24,023 bases of DNA from Chara braunii (Eukaryota > Streptophyta > Charophyceae > Charales > Characeae). Shown here in pieces: positions 10,565-19,150 of this stretch. The translations under genes and the position numbers were made by a program. Position 1 is the stretch's first letter, and every line of letters begins with the position of its first letter. Below the pieces are notes generated by a model. The model did not search any database. It was not told the origin of the DNA and was given only the letters and a program-made list of their open reading frames with translations. The stretch is taken from the NCBI GenBank assembly GCA_003427395.1, contig BFEA01000149.1, forward strand, positions 1,958,859 through 1,982,881. Reading direction: 5' to 3'.

Positions 10565-10862
10565 TTCGCAACCTTGCGCATGGATACCGGCAGGGTGTTA
10601 GAGTGATGCTCGGTTGCACACCACCCAAGGGTTGTTCACGATGTTGTATGTTGGTTCTGGGTTTCGAAGGGTTTGCTTGGGGGTGTTGGGCTTTGGTGTT
10701 CTGTTGATCTCCCCAGTCTGGCATATCACACGTTCGTGCCATTTCAGATAGTCGTTCATACGGTAGAGTCATTCAATTACATGTTACAAGGTCACGGGTT
10801 CAAGCTTGGTTCGGACCTTGGGGGGGGTCCTTGTCCAGCTTGCCCCGTTCCCTCTTCGATAT

Positions 10863-11093
10863 ACACATGATGCTGCCTGTACATCTTGATACATAAACTC
10901 ACAGAGCACACACAGCCTTCAGGCATACACATAGCTTGCGAACTATACATGGCCTACGGGCTACATACACAAAGGTTCCACACATGATGTTGTCTGTACA
11001 TCTCGATACATAGATTCACGGAGCATACACAACCTTCGGGTATACACATAGCTTGCGAACTACACAACTATCAGACTGAGGGGGTCTAGTCAC
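10863..11093. repeat. Internal tandem duplication in the tRNA-headed family
   Basis: Units start at ACACATGATG 10863 and 10980 (period 117). Each runs through CTGTACATCT, GATACATA, GCA(C/T)ACACA and CATAGCTTGCGAACTA. The same duplication is present in copy B at 19578 and 19694 (period 116), so it arose in the family's ancestor. Confidence 0.85.
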
Positions 11094-11328
11094 TGGGTGG
11101 GGTCTAGTATCTACAGTAGGTTCAGGTAAGGGGTTCCTACCGTTCGACAAGGCTCGTCTGATTCCACTTCCACCAGGGCTGGGCAACCTATCAGCCCTGG
11201 TGCCTATCACTGCTGTTCGTTCCAAGTTGCCTGCCCATGGGTAGGGTAATGGTCCTGAGTGCTGGTCACACTGAGGTAGAATAGTGAGATTGGGGGTGCG
11301 CTAGGAGTATTGACGTGAGGATGGGATG

Positions 11329-12640
11329 TCACGGGCGGCGGAGCGCTACCGGGAGCACTCCGCCGCCCAACGTTTTGACGCGACGATAGACTCCTTGGTG
11401 AGGGAGGGAAACGAAGAACGGTCGGGGCGCCATGATGGCAGTTTCGACGCGAGGACGAGAGTGCGGGGTGAGAGGACAGCAGGTGGATGATGAGGTGGGA
11501 GAGGGATCGTGGGGCATGGAGGAGCAGGCTAGTGGTGTCAGGGCGTTGCTGAAGGCTCTCTTGTTTGTTGTTTTTGTCACATGCTTGTGTGCTTGAGAAG
11601 AAGAACACGGGGCCAACGTGTCTCATATCATGGTCTCGTTGGAGAGGAAGAATGTTGCGGGGGGGAGTAAGGGGAGACATGCACGGTGTCAGGGGCTAGA
11701 GGGAGAGTATTACAAGAAGAAATGGCAGGAGGAACTTGGGAGTAAGGATGTTGAAGACAAGTCTTCTATAGGCGGGCGACGTCTACGGCGATGACACCTC
11801 TTCATCTCTTTGGGCTACCAGTGAGGGGCGGCTGGCAGGNTCAGCGGTTTAGTCTCGTGACGTGGTTTGGATTGCTGTGATGGTAATCCTAGTTGCGGTC
11901 ATATTATCTTCATCGTTCGGTCCTTTGGGATGGTTGGATAGTTGTCAACCACAGGTGGGCGAGTTGCTTGAGAGCCGATGAAGGAGGAGGTGAGGTTTGG
12001 AGAGAGGGTGGGGGTGTTTAGGGATTGTCGAGGGTAAGTTGTGTTCTTCCTCTTCATGTTTTGTAACAATGAGTATGTGATGACCCTGATGAGATTCCTA
12101 ACGATGTGATTCCTAGGTAGTTTGTCTGGTTCAATACCTATTAGTCTTTCTAACCTTGAATTCTAGATATGTAACGAAAATATAACTAATAACTCTGATT
12201 CTGAGGTTTCAAAATCAGCCGAGGGAGCAGGAGTGGTATTTAGGGGGCTGTTCTGAACTGGGGCTGGGAGGTGAGGGGGCGCTTCCCCGCGGAGGCAGTG
12301 ATCAGACAGGGGGTCGTTTTTTGGGGGGAGAGGAGTAATCTGTTTTGGTTCTTGTGAGCCTTGTACATGCAATCGAGATTTGAATAGGCGCTGGAGTTTC
12401 CATGGGGAGAGAGGGTGTTTTTTTCCCTCCCTTTCCCTCTTCTTGTGGGAATAGTAGACGCTGAAACGTGTATATGGTTTTCTCAATCTTATGATTTCCT
12501 GATTTCTCAATATGTTCTTGAATGGGATTGAATTTTCTGATTAAAAAAATCTTTATAAGCCGGCACTGGTGGCAGGGGGTTGTGGTTGCGATGGTGGGGG
12601 ATAATGCGCTCTGCGGCCATGGGGCTAGCCTGCAGGGTGG
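11329..12640. other. Unassigned stretch without a supportable gene
   Basis: A hairpin with 11-bp arms (GGGCGGCGGAG 11333-11343, CTCCGCCGCCC 11358-11368) lies near the start. The rest has only ORFs with low-complexity Ser/Pro/His content on the minus strand (11207-11680, 12163-12510), which I do not accept as genes. One N occurs at 11840. It may be the remainder of copy A or another element. Confidence 0.5.
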
Positions 12641-12663
12641 AAATAGGGTACAGCAGCGGTGAA

Positions 12664-12783
12664 GATGGTGACTTCATCGCCCCGGTATCTCAATCTTCAA
12701 AATTACATGTAAATTTCCATATGGGACGTCGGGCCCGGTTCCCAGCACGTGTTGTCCCCACGAATAGACTGGAGCCTTGTTCC

Positions 12784-12826
<43 letters not shown>

Positions 12827-12841
12827 TGGTGATTTCATCGC
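12664..12841 (+). mobile_element. Short 5'-truncated LINE-tail insertion with 17-bp TSD
   Basis: The insert (12681-12824) consists of about 40 bp of 3' UTR, the shared GC-rich module copy 4 (12723-12776) and 40 A residues. It is flanked by GATGGTGACTTCATCGC (12664-12680) and GATGGTGATTTCATCGC (12825-12841), which differ by one transition. This is the signature of target-primed reverse transcription with severe 5' truncation. Confidence 0.93.
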
Positions 12842-12984
12842 AGTAACACTTGCTGGAGTAGGGTTGTGAGGGATTTTATGTGGGATATCTGCAACCAGTG
12901 CCTGAAGGAGCTGAATGATCGGAACTACAATTATGGTGCGGTATTTGCTGTAGTCTTGGGTCCCCGTGGGTTTGCGAATGGACG

Positions 12985-13830
12985 AGGCCAGAACGACGCT
13001 GGTCAGTGCTGGGGCTTGGTCGTGCTGCCCTATAACTCGAGCTGTACGAGGGCAAGAGACCTGGTAGAGAGATCTGGGCAGTTGTCGAGGGTGGAAGGCA
13101 CTCTAGTGTCCTTTGGTAAGCTGGTACTTAGTCGACGCTGGTCGGAGTCGAGGCGGGTCATTTTGCCCTGTAGCCTAGCACGTGGGAGTCCTCTGGGGTG
13201 GGTTGTGCCACTCTGTAACCTAGCAGTTGGGGGCGTGAGGCCTAGTGGAGACTAAGTATTGGGATATAGGGATGTGGCAGGTAGGGGTGGGCTACTAAAA
13301 GGCTCTAAGACAGGTATTTCTCGATCTGAATGTTCTTCCAAAAAACAAAAGGGCCCTTTGCATTTAGTACTATATAGATGTCTGTTTTCTTCTATTAGCC
13401 CCTTCGAGGCTGTTTTCATTAGTACTTGGTTCAAGTTGTTCTCAGATTTTTCTCAAAAAAAGACCTATCATCAAAGGGCGTCCCTGCTCAGTTAATCCCC
13501 TGGTTCCGGGGCAATCAATGCTGGTAGGGGAGGTCTTCTTAAATTGTTTTCTCAATTTTTCTCAAAAAAAAAAACTTCAGAATGCTTTAGGATTCTGGGT
13601 ACTCCTTGCAACTCATTTTAGGCATCTTTGATGCTGTTATATATCATGGACCTGCGGTTTTTCGATGCCAGAACAACGCTGGCCGGTGCTGGGGGGTTGC
13701 CCTGTAACCAGTTGATAGCAGGAGCGTGAGGCCTGGTAGAGATCTCTGGGGATGCCTTGGGCCGGGCATTCCAAGGGAAAAACCAAGGGTTGCTGTCGGG
13801 ACGACGCTGGCCGGAGCTGGGGTGAGTCGT
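12985..13830. repeat. Dispersed short repeat around ACGCTGG, four copies
   Basis: Related segments of about 25 bp, of the form (A/G)AC(A/G)ACGCTGG(T/C)C(A/G)G(T/A)GCTGGGG, lie near 12988, 13132, 13669 and 13798. The phrase GTGAGGCCT(A/G)GT(G/A)GAGA recurs near 13237 and 13726. An ORF at 12866-13255 crosses this repeat and shows no recognisable protein feature. No gene is called here. Confidence 0.45.
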
Positions 13831-14017
13831 GGGATGCTTCTATCACCTTTTGTAGCTGAAAACTTTCCATGGTATTCTGATGAAAAGAAAGGTAGGTAGG
13901 TGGGTGGGTATTCTCACACAAGTATATCCTGCATGTATCTGCCCGTAGAAACAGCCCAATTATGGCAACAGTTGGTTAGTCCATTAATGATTATTTGAAG
14001 GGGGACCAGGTGGGTTT
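13260..14017. other. Non-coding stretch with no recognised gene
   Basis: Apart from the short repeats noted above, this holds two copies of a TTGTT(T)TCTCA-TTTTTCTCAAAAAAA segment about 112 bp apart (about 13435 and 13547). ORFs are short and of random composition. Confidence 0.5.
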
Positions 14018-14060
14018 TGTTTCTCTTTTTGCTTTTCTTTTGTTTTTTTAACATCTTGGG

Positions 14061-14179
14061 CGTGAGGGGACTTGCTAGCGTGGTTGGTAGGGACAACTTC
14101 CGCTAGCAGTCCTCGCCGGCAGATGGCTCCAATCTATTGGTGGGAAGCTGCACCTGCTGGAAATCGGGTCCATCGTCCC
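14061..14179 (-). repeat. Shared 3' module, copy 5, with long second hairpin
   Basis: On the minus strand it reads GGGACGATGGACCCG to GGAGCC, then a hairpin with arms GGACTGCTAGCG (14112-14101) and CGCTAGCAAGTCC (14080-14068). The arms pair over 12 bp with one bulged A, and the loop is TTGTCCCTACCAA. The loop resembles copies 1 and 8, but the stem sequence is different. Confidence 0.85.
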
Positions 14180-14696
14180 ATAGGGTACACGAGCCATTGT
14201 AGAGTCATAGACATTAGAAAAACATGGAAAATTGCATCTTTGCATCTTCAGCCAAAGGATTGAGCTATACTACAACTGTGGCTTTTTTAAGTCTTTTTCA
14301 TCCTGGGATAGCAGCTTGTATGCCCCATTCTTCTAGCTTCAGTCTTGGCTGGCCCAATGCTCCCTTCTTGCTTCCGTCCTCCCTGAGTAACCGTCCGGTA
14401 GTCTTTGCCCCTTTTTATGCCTTCGCTCTTCAATGTGGGGCGGGTGTTCCCTGCAGTCTGCACCTTGGTATCCTTCGTTTTCTGTTCCCCTTCATTCCGC
14501 CTCTGTGTTGCCGTCTTCGAGTGGCAGTCAGTACGGTTCTTCCCTCTGTAAAAACCTGGTACAACTGACCTTCTCTCTGCTGCATTGCTTAGTTCTGGGC
14601 AGGTCAAAGATCTGTGGGAGAGCCCTGTGACCCGGGTGGGGCAGGAGGGGAGGGGGAGCGGAGTGGTGGTGGCAAGAGGCAAAGTGGGGTGTNGNA

Positions 14697-14766
14697 TTGG
14701 GNGNGGGCTGGTTTTTTTTTTGTTTTTTTTTTTTNNGNGGGGGGGGGGGGGGGGGGGGGGGGGGGN
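14697..14766. other. Homopolymer and N-rich patch (assembly-uncertain)
   Basis: A run of T with one G, several N calls and about 28 G residues interrupted by N. This looks like low-quality consensus across a homopolymer, so sequence and length here should not be trusted. Confidence 0.85.
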
Positions 14767-14788
14767 GCTGTGGGGATACGCCCTGTCT

Positions 14789-15025
14789 TTAGGAGGGGAT
14801 GAGGATGAACTTCTGATCCTGGTGTGGTAGCTGAAAACTACACATTTGCAGTTGCTGCCAACTCGATTCTGATGCCACCCATCTCTTCCACCTTACATGG
14901 TTGTCCAGTTCGAATAGCGATTTCTTCTTGTCCTGCCAGATTGTCTGGAAAAGGTTCAGACATTGCTGCTCGTCATTTCTGTCTTTGGTGTTTTGCATCT
15001 GCTTTTTCATGTCTTTCCAGGCCAC
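14789..15025 (-). pseudogene. LINE ORF2 extreme C terminus, frame-shifted continuation
   Basis: AWKDMKKQMQNTKD...NLFQTIWQDKKKSLFE is similar in layout to the end of the long LINE's ORF2 (WPEFTNFIKQQIQ, AIWSRRCIFE). It lies about 250 bp beyond the zf-RVT fragment in another frame. The similarity is by eye and modest. Confidence 0.5.
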
Positions 15026-15273
15026 CTGCGTGCGGGTGGTTATTTATGATATGATCGTCGCTTCTCTGGCCTGTGGTTGAAAGCGCACCCATTTCTCTCA
15101 TGGGATCATCTCATTCGCCAGGTTAAAAGCAGGATGGACAACCGCATATATGAGAACAAGTTGGCTGTGAATGGGTCCCATTGGAGAGTCTGGGAAGTGT
15201 GTTTGCCCAGGAGAATGAGCGCCGGGTTCCAGGGCAGGTGGTCCCCTGTGAGGAAGTGCCAGGCCGAATTCCA

Positions 15274-15789
15274 TCATCCCCACAGCTGGGCGGCCATTGG
15301 ACATGTGAGAAGGCCGCAGTGTTCCGGTGTCGCTCTTGCTGGTTGGGTGTTTCTACCACAGTAAGAGCAAATTGGCGACAGAAGGCCTTTTTGCTCCAGA
15401 TTTGTTCTGGATACTAGCCAGTCAGGGGTGGGTAGACAGCGGTGTAGGATCTGCCACTGCAGGGCCCTGTGTGCGGTGGGCATGATTTTGGCATAAGATG
15501 GCCATAATGATTTTAGTTCTTGCAGATCTGCTGGCTGGAGGGGGGAGTCCCGTACCCACCACCTCTTGATTACGCAGTCGTTTTTTTTTGTGGGGGGAGC
15601 TCTTGCTGCTCTATAGCCCCCTTTTACGGTGTATCCCCATAGCTGCATGTCTCTCTTTTCATTCCCCTTCCATTCCCACTCTGCTGGGTAGAAGGGTAGT
15701 TCGCTGAGAGGGGTGGTAGGCTCATACGCCCATCTGGACTGGTCGTGACCTTCTAGTACTCGTACTCTGGTTAGTTGCCATACTGGCAC
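15274..15789 (-). pseudogene. LINE ORF2 C-terminal fragment with zf-RVT
   Basis: The 171-codon fragment contains WKGNEKRDMQLWGYTVKGGY, ALQWQILHRCLPTPDWL and CSYCGRNTQ...PEHCGLLTCP...QLW, matching the zf-RVT region of the long LINE (which has SLQ-stop-QITHRCLSTNDW). The reading ends at TGA 15276-15274 within a WW pair that the long LINE keeps (RWWDKIW), then continues in the same frame. The stop is therefore a Trp-to-stop mutation. Confidence 0.88.
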
Positions 15790-15820
15790 CTCTCTATCAC
15801 TCTCTTGGGTGTGCTAGCGG

Positions 15821-15869
15821 CGGTGATTGGTGTGGAGCCCCACCCGCTGGAAAACGGGTCCAGCGTCCC
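15821..15869 (-). repeat. Shared 3' module, copy 6 (truncated)
   Basis: On the minus strand it reads GGGACGCTGGACCCG, TTTTCCAGCGGGTGGGGCTCC and CACACCAATCACC, preceded by CTTGTAATGA. It ends where the second LINE fragment begins. Stem GCTGG/CCAGC is intact. Confidence 0.78.
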
Positions 15870-15997
15870 TCATTACAAGAGCTGGTGAGAAAGAATGACC
15901 TGGTAACGTGGGTTGAGGACTGCCTTTTCAGCCTGAGAACGGCCACCTGATAAGCCCTGACATTGGTAGCAGACTCGGACCCTATAGGCCGACTGTC

Positions 15998-16156
15998 GGC
16001 TTGATGGCTACTGAAAGGATTGTGCCTTTTTTTCCTTCTTTTAAATCTGAGTTGATCTCGACCACCTAAACCACCGAAAGGATCTGTCGCACTGCAGATC
16101 CTTTTTAGTCCGAGTTGATGGCTACTGCTGGCTTGATGGCTACTGAAAGGATTGTG
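15998..16156. repeat. Direct repeat, 132-bp period
   Basis: The 27-bp segment that begins GGCTTGATGGCTACTGAAAG occurs at 15998 and 16130. Both are followed by a T-rich run and a (T/C)(C/T)TGAG(T/A) segment. It lies in a gene-less stretch (15870-16312), which also has a 9-bp inverted repeat, GCACAGCCA/TGGCTGTGC (16231, 16282). Confidence 0.75.
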
Positions 16157-16312
16157 TCTTTTTAGTCTGAGAGGATCTTTCTCCCAAAGCAGATTCTGCT
16201 ACACTCCACATTTTTCTTAGTTTTTGCCTGGCACAGCCACCCACTTCCACTCATACCTCAGAAGGTCGTACTGCACGCCTATGGCTGTGCATTGGAGCGA
16301 CATAGCTGAGAA

Positions 16313-16706
16313 AAGTACTGGTAGTTTTTTTTTTTTTTTTTTTTTTTACCCACTAGTACACAGCTCCAGTCTTGCAGTCCGAAACTTGTCGTGACAAGAA
16401 AACGAGGCTGAAACGTCAAACGCTGGGCTTGCCGTTAAAAATAAATAAATAAATAAAAACGGATCGCCGATCGCGTTTTTGTATCGCGCTTCCAGAATTC
16501 TAAGTGTCAGGGTCACGGCCCACATGCCCATGTACTGGTGCTGCCCAGAGTGTTATAGAGGCCAAGGACTAGACCCACGGTGATCGCTGGCAGCAGCAGC
16601 CGACGGTTGTCCTGACAGGATAGGCCACCTTCCCTACCCCTACCAACATTAATACTCCCAGCGCACCCCCTACCCCTACTCGCCTACCTCAGTAAGTACT
16701 GGTAGT
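16313..16706 (-). mobile_element. Poly(A) retroelement on the minus strand with 13-bp TSD
   Basis: AAGTACTGGTAGT occurs at 16313-16325 and 16694-16706. Between them lies a 368-bp insert that on the minus strand ends in about 24 A residues (the T run at 16326-16347). Its 5' part on the minus strand contains GGGGGTGCGCTGGGAGTATT, close to GGGGGTGCGCTAGGAGTATT near 11293-11312 in tRNA-headed copy A. It may therefore be a 5'-truncated relative of that family. No coding region is seen. Confidence 0.88.
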
Positions 16707-16994
16707 CTAAGGGGCTCGCTCCACCACTCTTTTCTTTCTCTTTTCCGTTTTACATAAAAGGGCGGCAGTCTTCAAGTCTTGAGATATATCCACAGGTGAC
16801 AGGCCCCAGATAATTCGAGATTATTACGGAAGTTGTTATAGATTATATGTCATGATTATTGATGATGACAGGTATGTTGAGACTCAAGAGCCATGAAATT
16901 GAGGGTTTCAACCCTGATAGGCATCGCAATAGACAGCTACGATGATTTTTCCCCCTTTTTCTTAACAGACCCCAGGTCTGCTGGAAGTGCTGAT
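16707..16994. other. Gene-less stretch upstream of the U2-like sequence
   Basis: No ORF or plant snRNA upstream element was recognised. A CAGACC-cca-GGTCTG hairpin ends a short distance before the U2-like 5' end. Confidence 0.4.
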
Positions 16995-17094
16995 ATACTC
17001 CTTCTCGGCCTTTTGACTAGAAACAGATCAAGTGTAGTTTCTGTTCAGATCAGTTTAATGTCTGATCCGTGGTTCAAAAAACAAAGAACTGCTT
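16995..17094 (+). ncRNA. U2 snRNA-like sequence, 5' domain only
   Basis: U2 pairs with the intron branch site in the spliceosome. The match to the conserved U2 5' end is unmistakable: TTCTCGGCCTTTTG, then AGATCAAGTGTAGT, TCTGTTC, ATCAGTTTAAT and CTGAT. Differences are a 5-nt insertion (GAAAC) before AGATC, GTAGTT in place of the branch-site-pairing GTAGTA, and loss of similarity after about 17075. Stem IIa is GATCAG/CTGATC (17048, 17062) instead of the usual TATCAG/CTGATA, a compensatory change. A IIb-like stem GTGGTTC/GAACTGC (17069, 17086) also forms. No Sm site or U2 3' domain is seen, and a minus-strand LINE tail follows. It is most likely a truncated U2 pseudogene or U2-derived repeat. 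An unusual functional variant is less likely. Confidence 0.65.
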
Positions 17095-17182
17095 ATATGA
17101 GCAGACACCTCTACCGGCCCTGTGTATGGCTCCAATCTATTTGTGGGGAGCGTCAGCTGCTGGAAAACGGATCCAGCGTCCC
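17085..17182 (-). repeat. Shared 3' module, copy 7
   Basis: On the minus strand it reads GGGACGCTGGATCCG, TTTTCCAGCAGCTG, ACGCTCCCCACAAATAG and ATTGGAGCC, preceded by CTGTAA. After it, AGGTGTCTGCTCATATAAGCAG corresponds to the position of the second hairpin and keeps a CTGCT/AGCAG stem. No A tail follows; the U2-like sequence begins instead. Confidence 0.8.
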
Positions 17183-17189
17183 TTACAGA

Positions 17190-17590
17190 AAACATATAAC
17201 ATAATACATATAGCACAAGAATATACGGAATACATGGAAGGTTTGGGAGTGCTCCTCCCTCTTCAGCCTCTACTTGGCTGCCTGCAGTCCCTTCCCAACA
17301 ACTGAGTCCAGACCTGCTTTCTTTTGTGATTTACTGCAGTCACTGAGATAACCTCCTGCACCCACCAGCAAATTAATCCAGACCAAACCAACTTGGATGC
17401 ACAATACTCAAAGATGAAAGTGGGAACGGATCTGGGAAGTCTGAAATGGACCGGTGCGGGATAAAGGGGCTCCTACCCGACCAATCATTAAAGAGTTAAT
17501 AAAAACCAATGGATAATCCCTCCTCAATTCCTCATTTTCATTTTTTGATTCTGACTGAGAATTCAACCTGAGAATTCTTTTACTGGGTGT
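17190..17590. other. Gene-less stretch
   Basis: No convincing ORF, repeat or RNA was recognised. Confidence 0.4.
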
Positions 17591-17592
17591 CT

Positions 17593-17814
17593 CCCGACCG
17601 GCCGGGGCAGGACCTGAACAGCCACTTCCAGTCGGCCCTACTCTCCCACATTGCCACGGGTGACAGGGCGGCACAACTCACCCCAATGAGCTACCAGTGT
17701 TGACTGGTCCTGTCCATCCTCCTCAGGCCACCGAAAGCGACAGCAACGGGATTAGAATCCAGCATCTACGCCGTGGCACTCACGCATGAAACCTACTGAG
17801 CTAGCGGATGGGAC
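17593..17814 (-). mobile_element. tRNA-like SINE head, minus strand (possibly dimeric)
   Basis: On the minus strand GTCCCATCCGC leads into A-box TAGCTCAGTAGG (17803-17792) and B-box-like GGATTCTAATCC (17760-17749), spaced 43 nt, as in a tRNA. A second A-box-like TAGCTCATTGGGG (17693-17681) and B-box-like TGTTCAGGTCC (17620-17610) follow, with a longer spacing of 73. The T stem does not close, so it is not a tRNA gene. No tail or duplication was found, so the limits are approximate. Confidence 0.55.
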
Positions 17815-18428
17815 ACCACTTGATTTGGCTCCTCCACTCCTTTTTCTTTTTTTCTTAACCCAACAGTGCCTACACACACTCCTGTCCCTTCTGTTCTGGG
17901 GAAGACAGTCCTGTTGCTTAGCACCGGCAAGCATGAACCAATTTTGCAGATGAGAAGGAAAAGGGAGTAGCTCTGCCCTTCCTCCACTCTTGATCTCGCG
18001 TTTTTCGAAAGTGACTGCATCTATCTAATCTCTCTTCATTTTCGCTGCCCAGAAAAGAACTGAGTCTCAGAAATTAGCTGTGGAAATCACTCCCAGAAAA
18101 TCTAGACTCTTTCGAAAACAAAACCAAAAAAAGAGTCGACGCAGGCACACTTTTGCACTTTCTGATAGGTCCGTCCGGGCACTCTCAAAAAATAGAGAGT
18201 TGCCTGCCTGCGAAGGGCACACTTTCCAGAGAGGACTCCTCAAAAGCACTCCATGTTCTGAAAGCGTGGGTACGGCAGGGAGCGACAGCTGGTTTTCTTT
18301 CTTGCCTTGTCGCTTCTATTTTTCATTTCCTGCCCCTCAGCGCTCGTGGAAAACCGAGAGTGGTTCAGGAGCGTAGGCAAAAAGGGGTACTCTACCAAGC
18401 CCATGTAGCACTCAGGAACTGTTTTTTT
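17815..18428. other. Gene-less stretch with minor hairpins
   Basis: ORFs here (e.g. 18080-18376 and 18153-18539 on +) overlap each other and lack recognisable features. GACTCTTT (18105) pairs with AAAGAGTC (18130). Nothing else is supported. Confidence 0.4.
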
Positions 18429-18517
18429 GATACAGTTTGCAATTGCACTTGGGGCACCCTACCTGGCCAGAAAGCTGGGTTGTATACATTGCCCGAACTG
18501 CAATTCGAAACTGTATC
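18429..18517. repeat. Imperfect 28-bp inverted repeat (precursor-like hairpin)
   Basis: The arm 18429-18456 (GATACAGTTT, then GCAATTGCACTTGGGGCA) pairs with 18490-18517 (TGCCCGAACTGCAATTCG, then AAACTGTATC) at 24 of 28 positions. The mismatches form symmetric one- or two-base internal loops. The loop is 33 nt. It could be a MITE core or a small-RNA precursor. No flanking duplication was seen. Confidence 0.7.
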
Positions 18518-19040
18518 TTGGGCCGTAGCGCAATTATAACTCATTTTTGTGACTCCCATGTAGTTTCCCCTTTTTTTTTTTTCCCCTTTTTTTGACATGC
18601 TAGCAGATCCACAGCTGCCTTATAAACAGACCTGAGTTTCAATCCTTTTTCTTTGTTTTTTTTTTTTAAACAGGTCCTTATGGTCCTGGCTCCATATCCA
18701 TTCTGAGGAGCATCAGTCCGTTCCTGTCCACCGGCAAGTCGAGAATTGGAATACATGTTGAACACTCTCACGCTTCCTTCTGTCTGGCCAAAGGAACCCT
18801 GACCAGCATTGATTGCTCCTATGTAGGAGGATTGACTGCCAACTTGCCCTACAGCTTTTCCTCTCAGAATCCATTTTGATTCTGTCATGTATTTCGTGTG
18901 CAACAAGAAAAAGGTCGGACAACAATGTTAGGTATCTAAGTATGCACATCAGTACCGGACTGCGGTGGGACATCACAGAAACTCCCTCTTCAGGGTCCAA
19001 TAGGCTTTGATACGGATGCTATATTCAATAATTGTAATAA
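18518..19040. other. Gene-less stretch
   Basis: T-rich runs occur at 18571-18597 and 18654-18667. The ORFs on both strands are unrelated to known families as far as I can tell. Confidence 0.4.
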
Positions 19041-19150
19041 GGGACGGTGGGCTCGCTTCCCAGCAGGTGCTGCTCCCCACCAATAGATGGAGCCACCCCG
19101 GGATAGCTTGAGGCAACTGCTCCTACCAGCATCTCAAGCTGTCCCATGGG
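19041..19150 (+). repeat. Shared 3' module, copy 8 (split by a nested element)
   Basis: GGGACGGTGGGCTCGC to GGAGCC is followed by the second hairpin with arms GGGATAGCTTGAGG (19100-19113) and TCTCAAGCTGTCCC (19132-19145), 14 pairs including two G-T pairs. Its remaining tail, CCTGATTTCCC plus A-rich sequence, is found at 20267-20302, beyond the inserted element 19151-20251. Confidence 0.88.

Larger units (their letters stand above)
10489..11328 (+). mobile_element. tRNA-headed retroelement, copy A (3' end unclear)
   Basis: It begins GTCCAGTTGATG, followed by A-box-like TAGCTCAGTGGTTAG (10501) and B-box-like GGTTCAAAAC (10555). It aligns with copy B (19151-20251) over most of its length, including a second tRNA-like segment near 10760-10810, an internal 117-bp duplication and the block GTATTGACGTGAGGATGG. 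It lacks about 200 bp present in copy B and has about 130 bp absent there. Downstream of 11328 the copies diverge, and I see no poly(A) or target duplication for this copy. Confidence 0.75.
14020..15810 (-). mobile_element. Second LINE fragment, 5'-truncated, minus strand
   Basis: Read on the minus strand, it begins inside the ORF2 C-terminal part at about 15800, passes through a long 3' region containing a homopolymer and N-rich patch, and reaches the shared 3' module (14179 down to 14061) and an A-rich end (about 14051-14020). It is a different, diverged member of the LINE group at 660-10340. The junction at 15810 abuts another module copy on the same strand. Confidence 0.75.

Noticed and set aside
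11207-11680. 157-codon minus-strand ORF
   Set aside because: Its Ser/Pro/His-rich composition overlaps another ORF in a different frame and crosses into the tRNA-headed element. It looks like a chance opening in GC-rich DNA.
12580-13255. ORFs across the poly(A) tail and the short ACGCTGG repeats
   Set aside because: One includes the poly(A) tail as poly-Lys, and the other lies on dispersed repeats.
14287-14682. 131-codon minus-strand ORF
   Set aside because: It lies in the 3' region of the second LINE fragment and has no recognisable motif. It is probably untranslated sequence.
18080-18906. Several overlapping ORFs on both strands
   Set aside because: They overlap mutually with no domain, and they include T-rich runs and the hairpin at 18429-18517.
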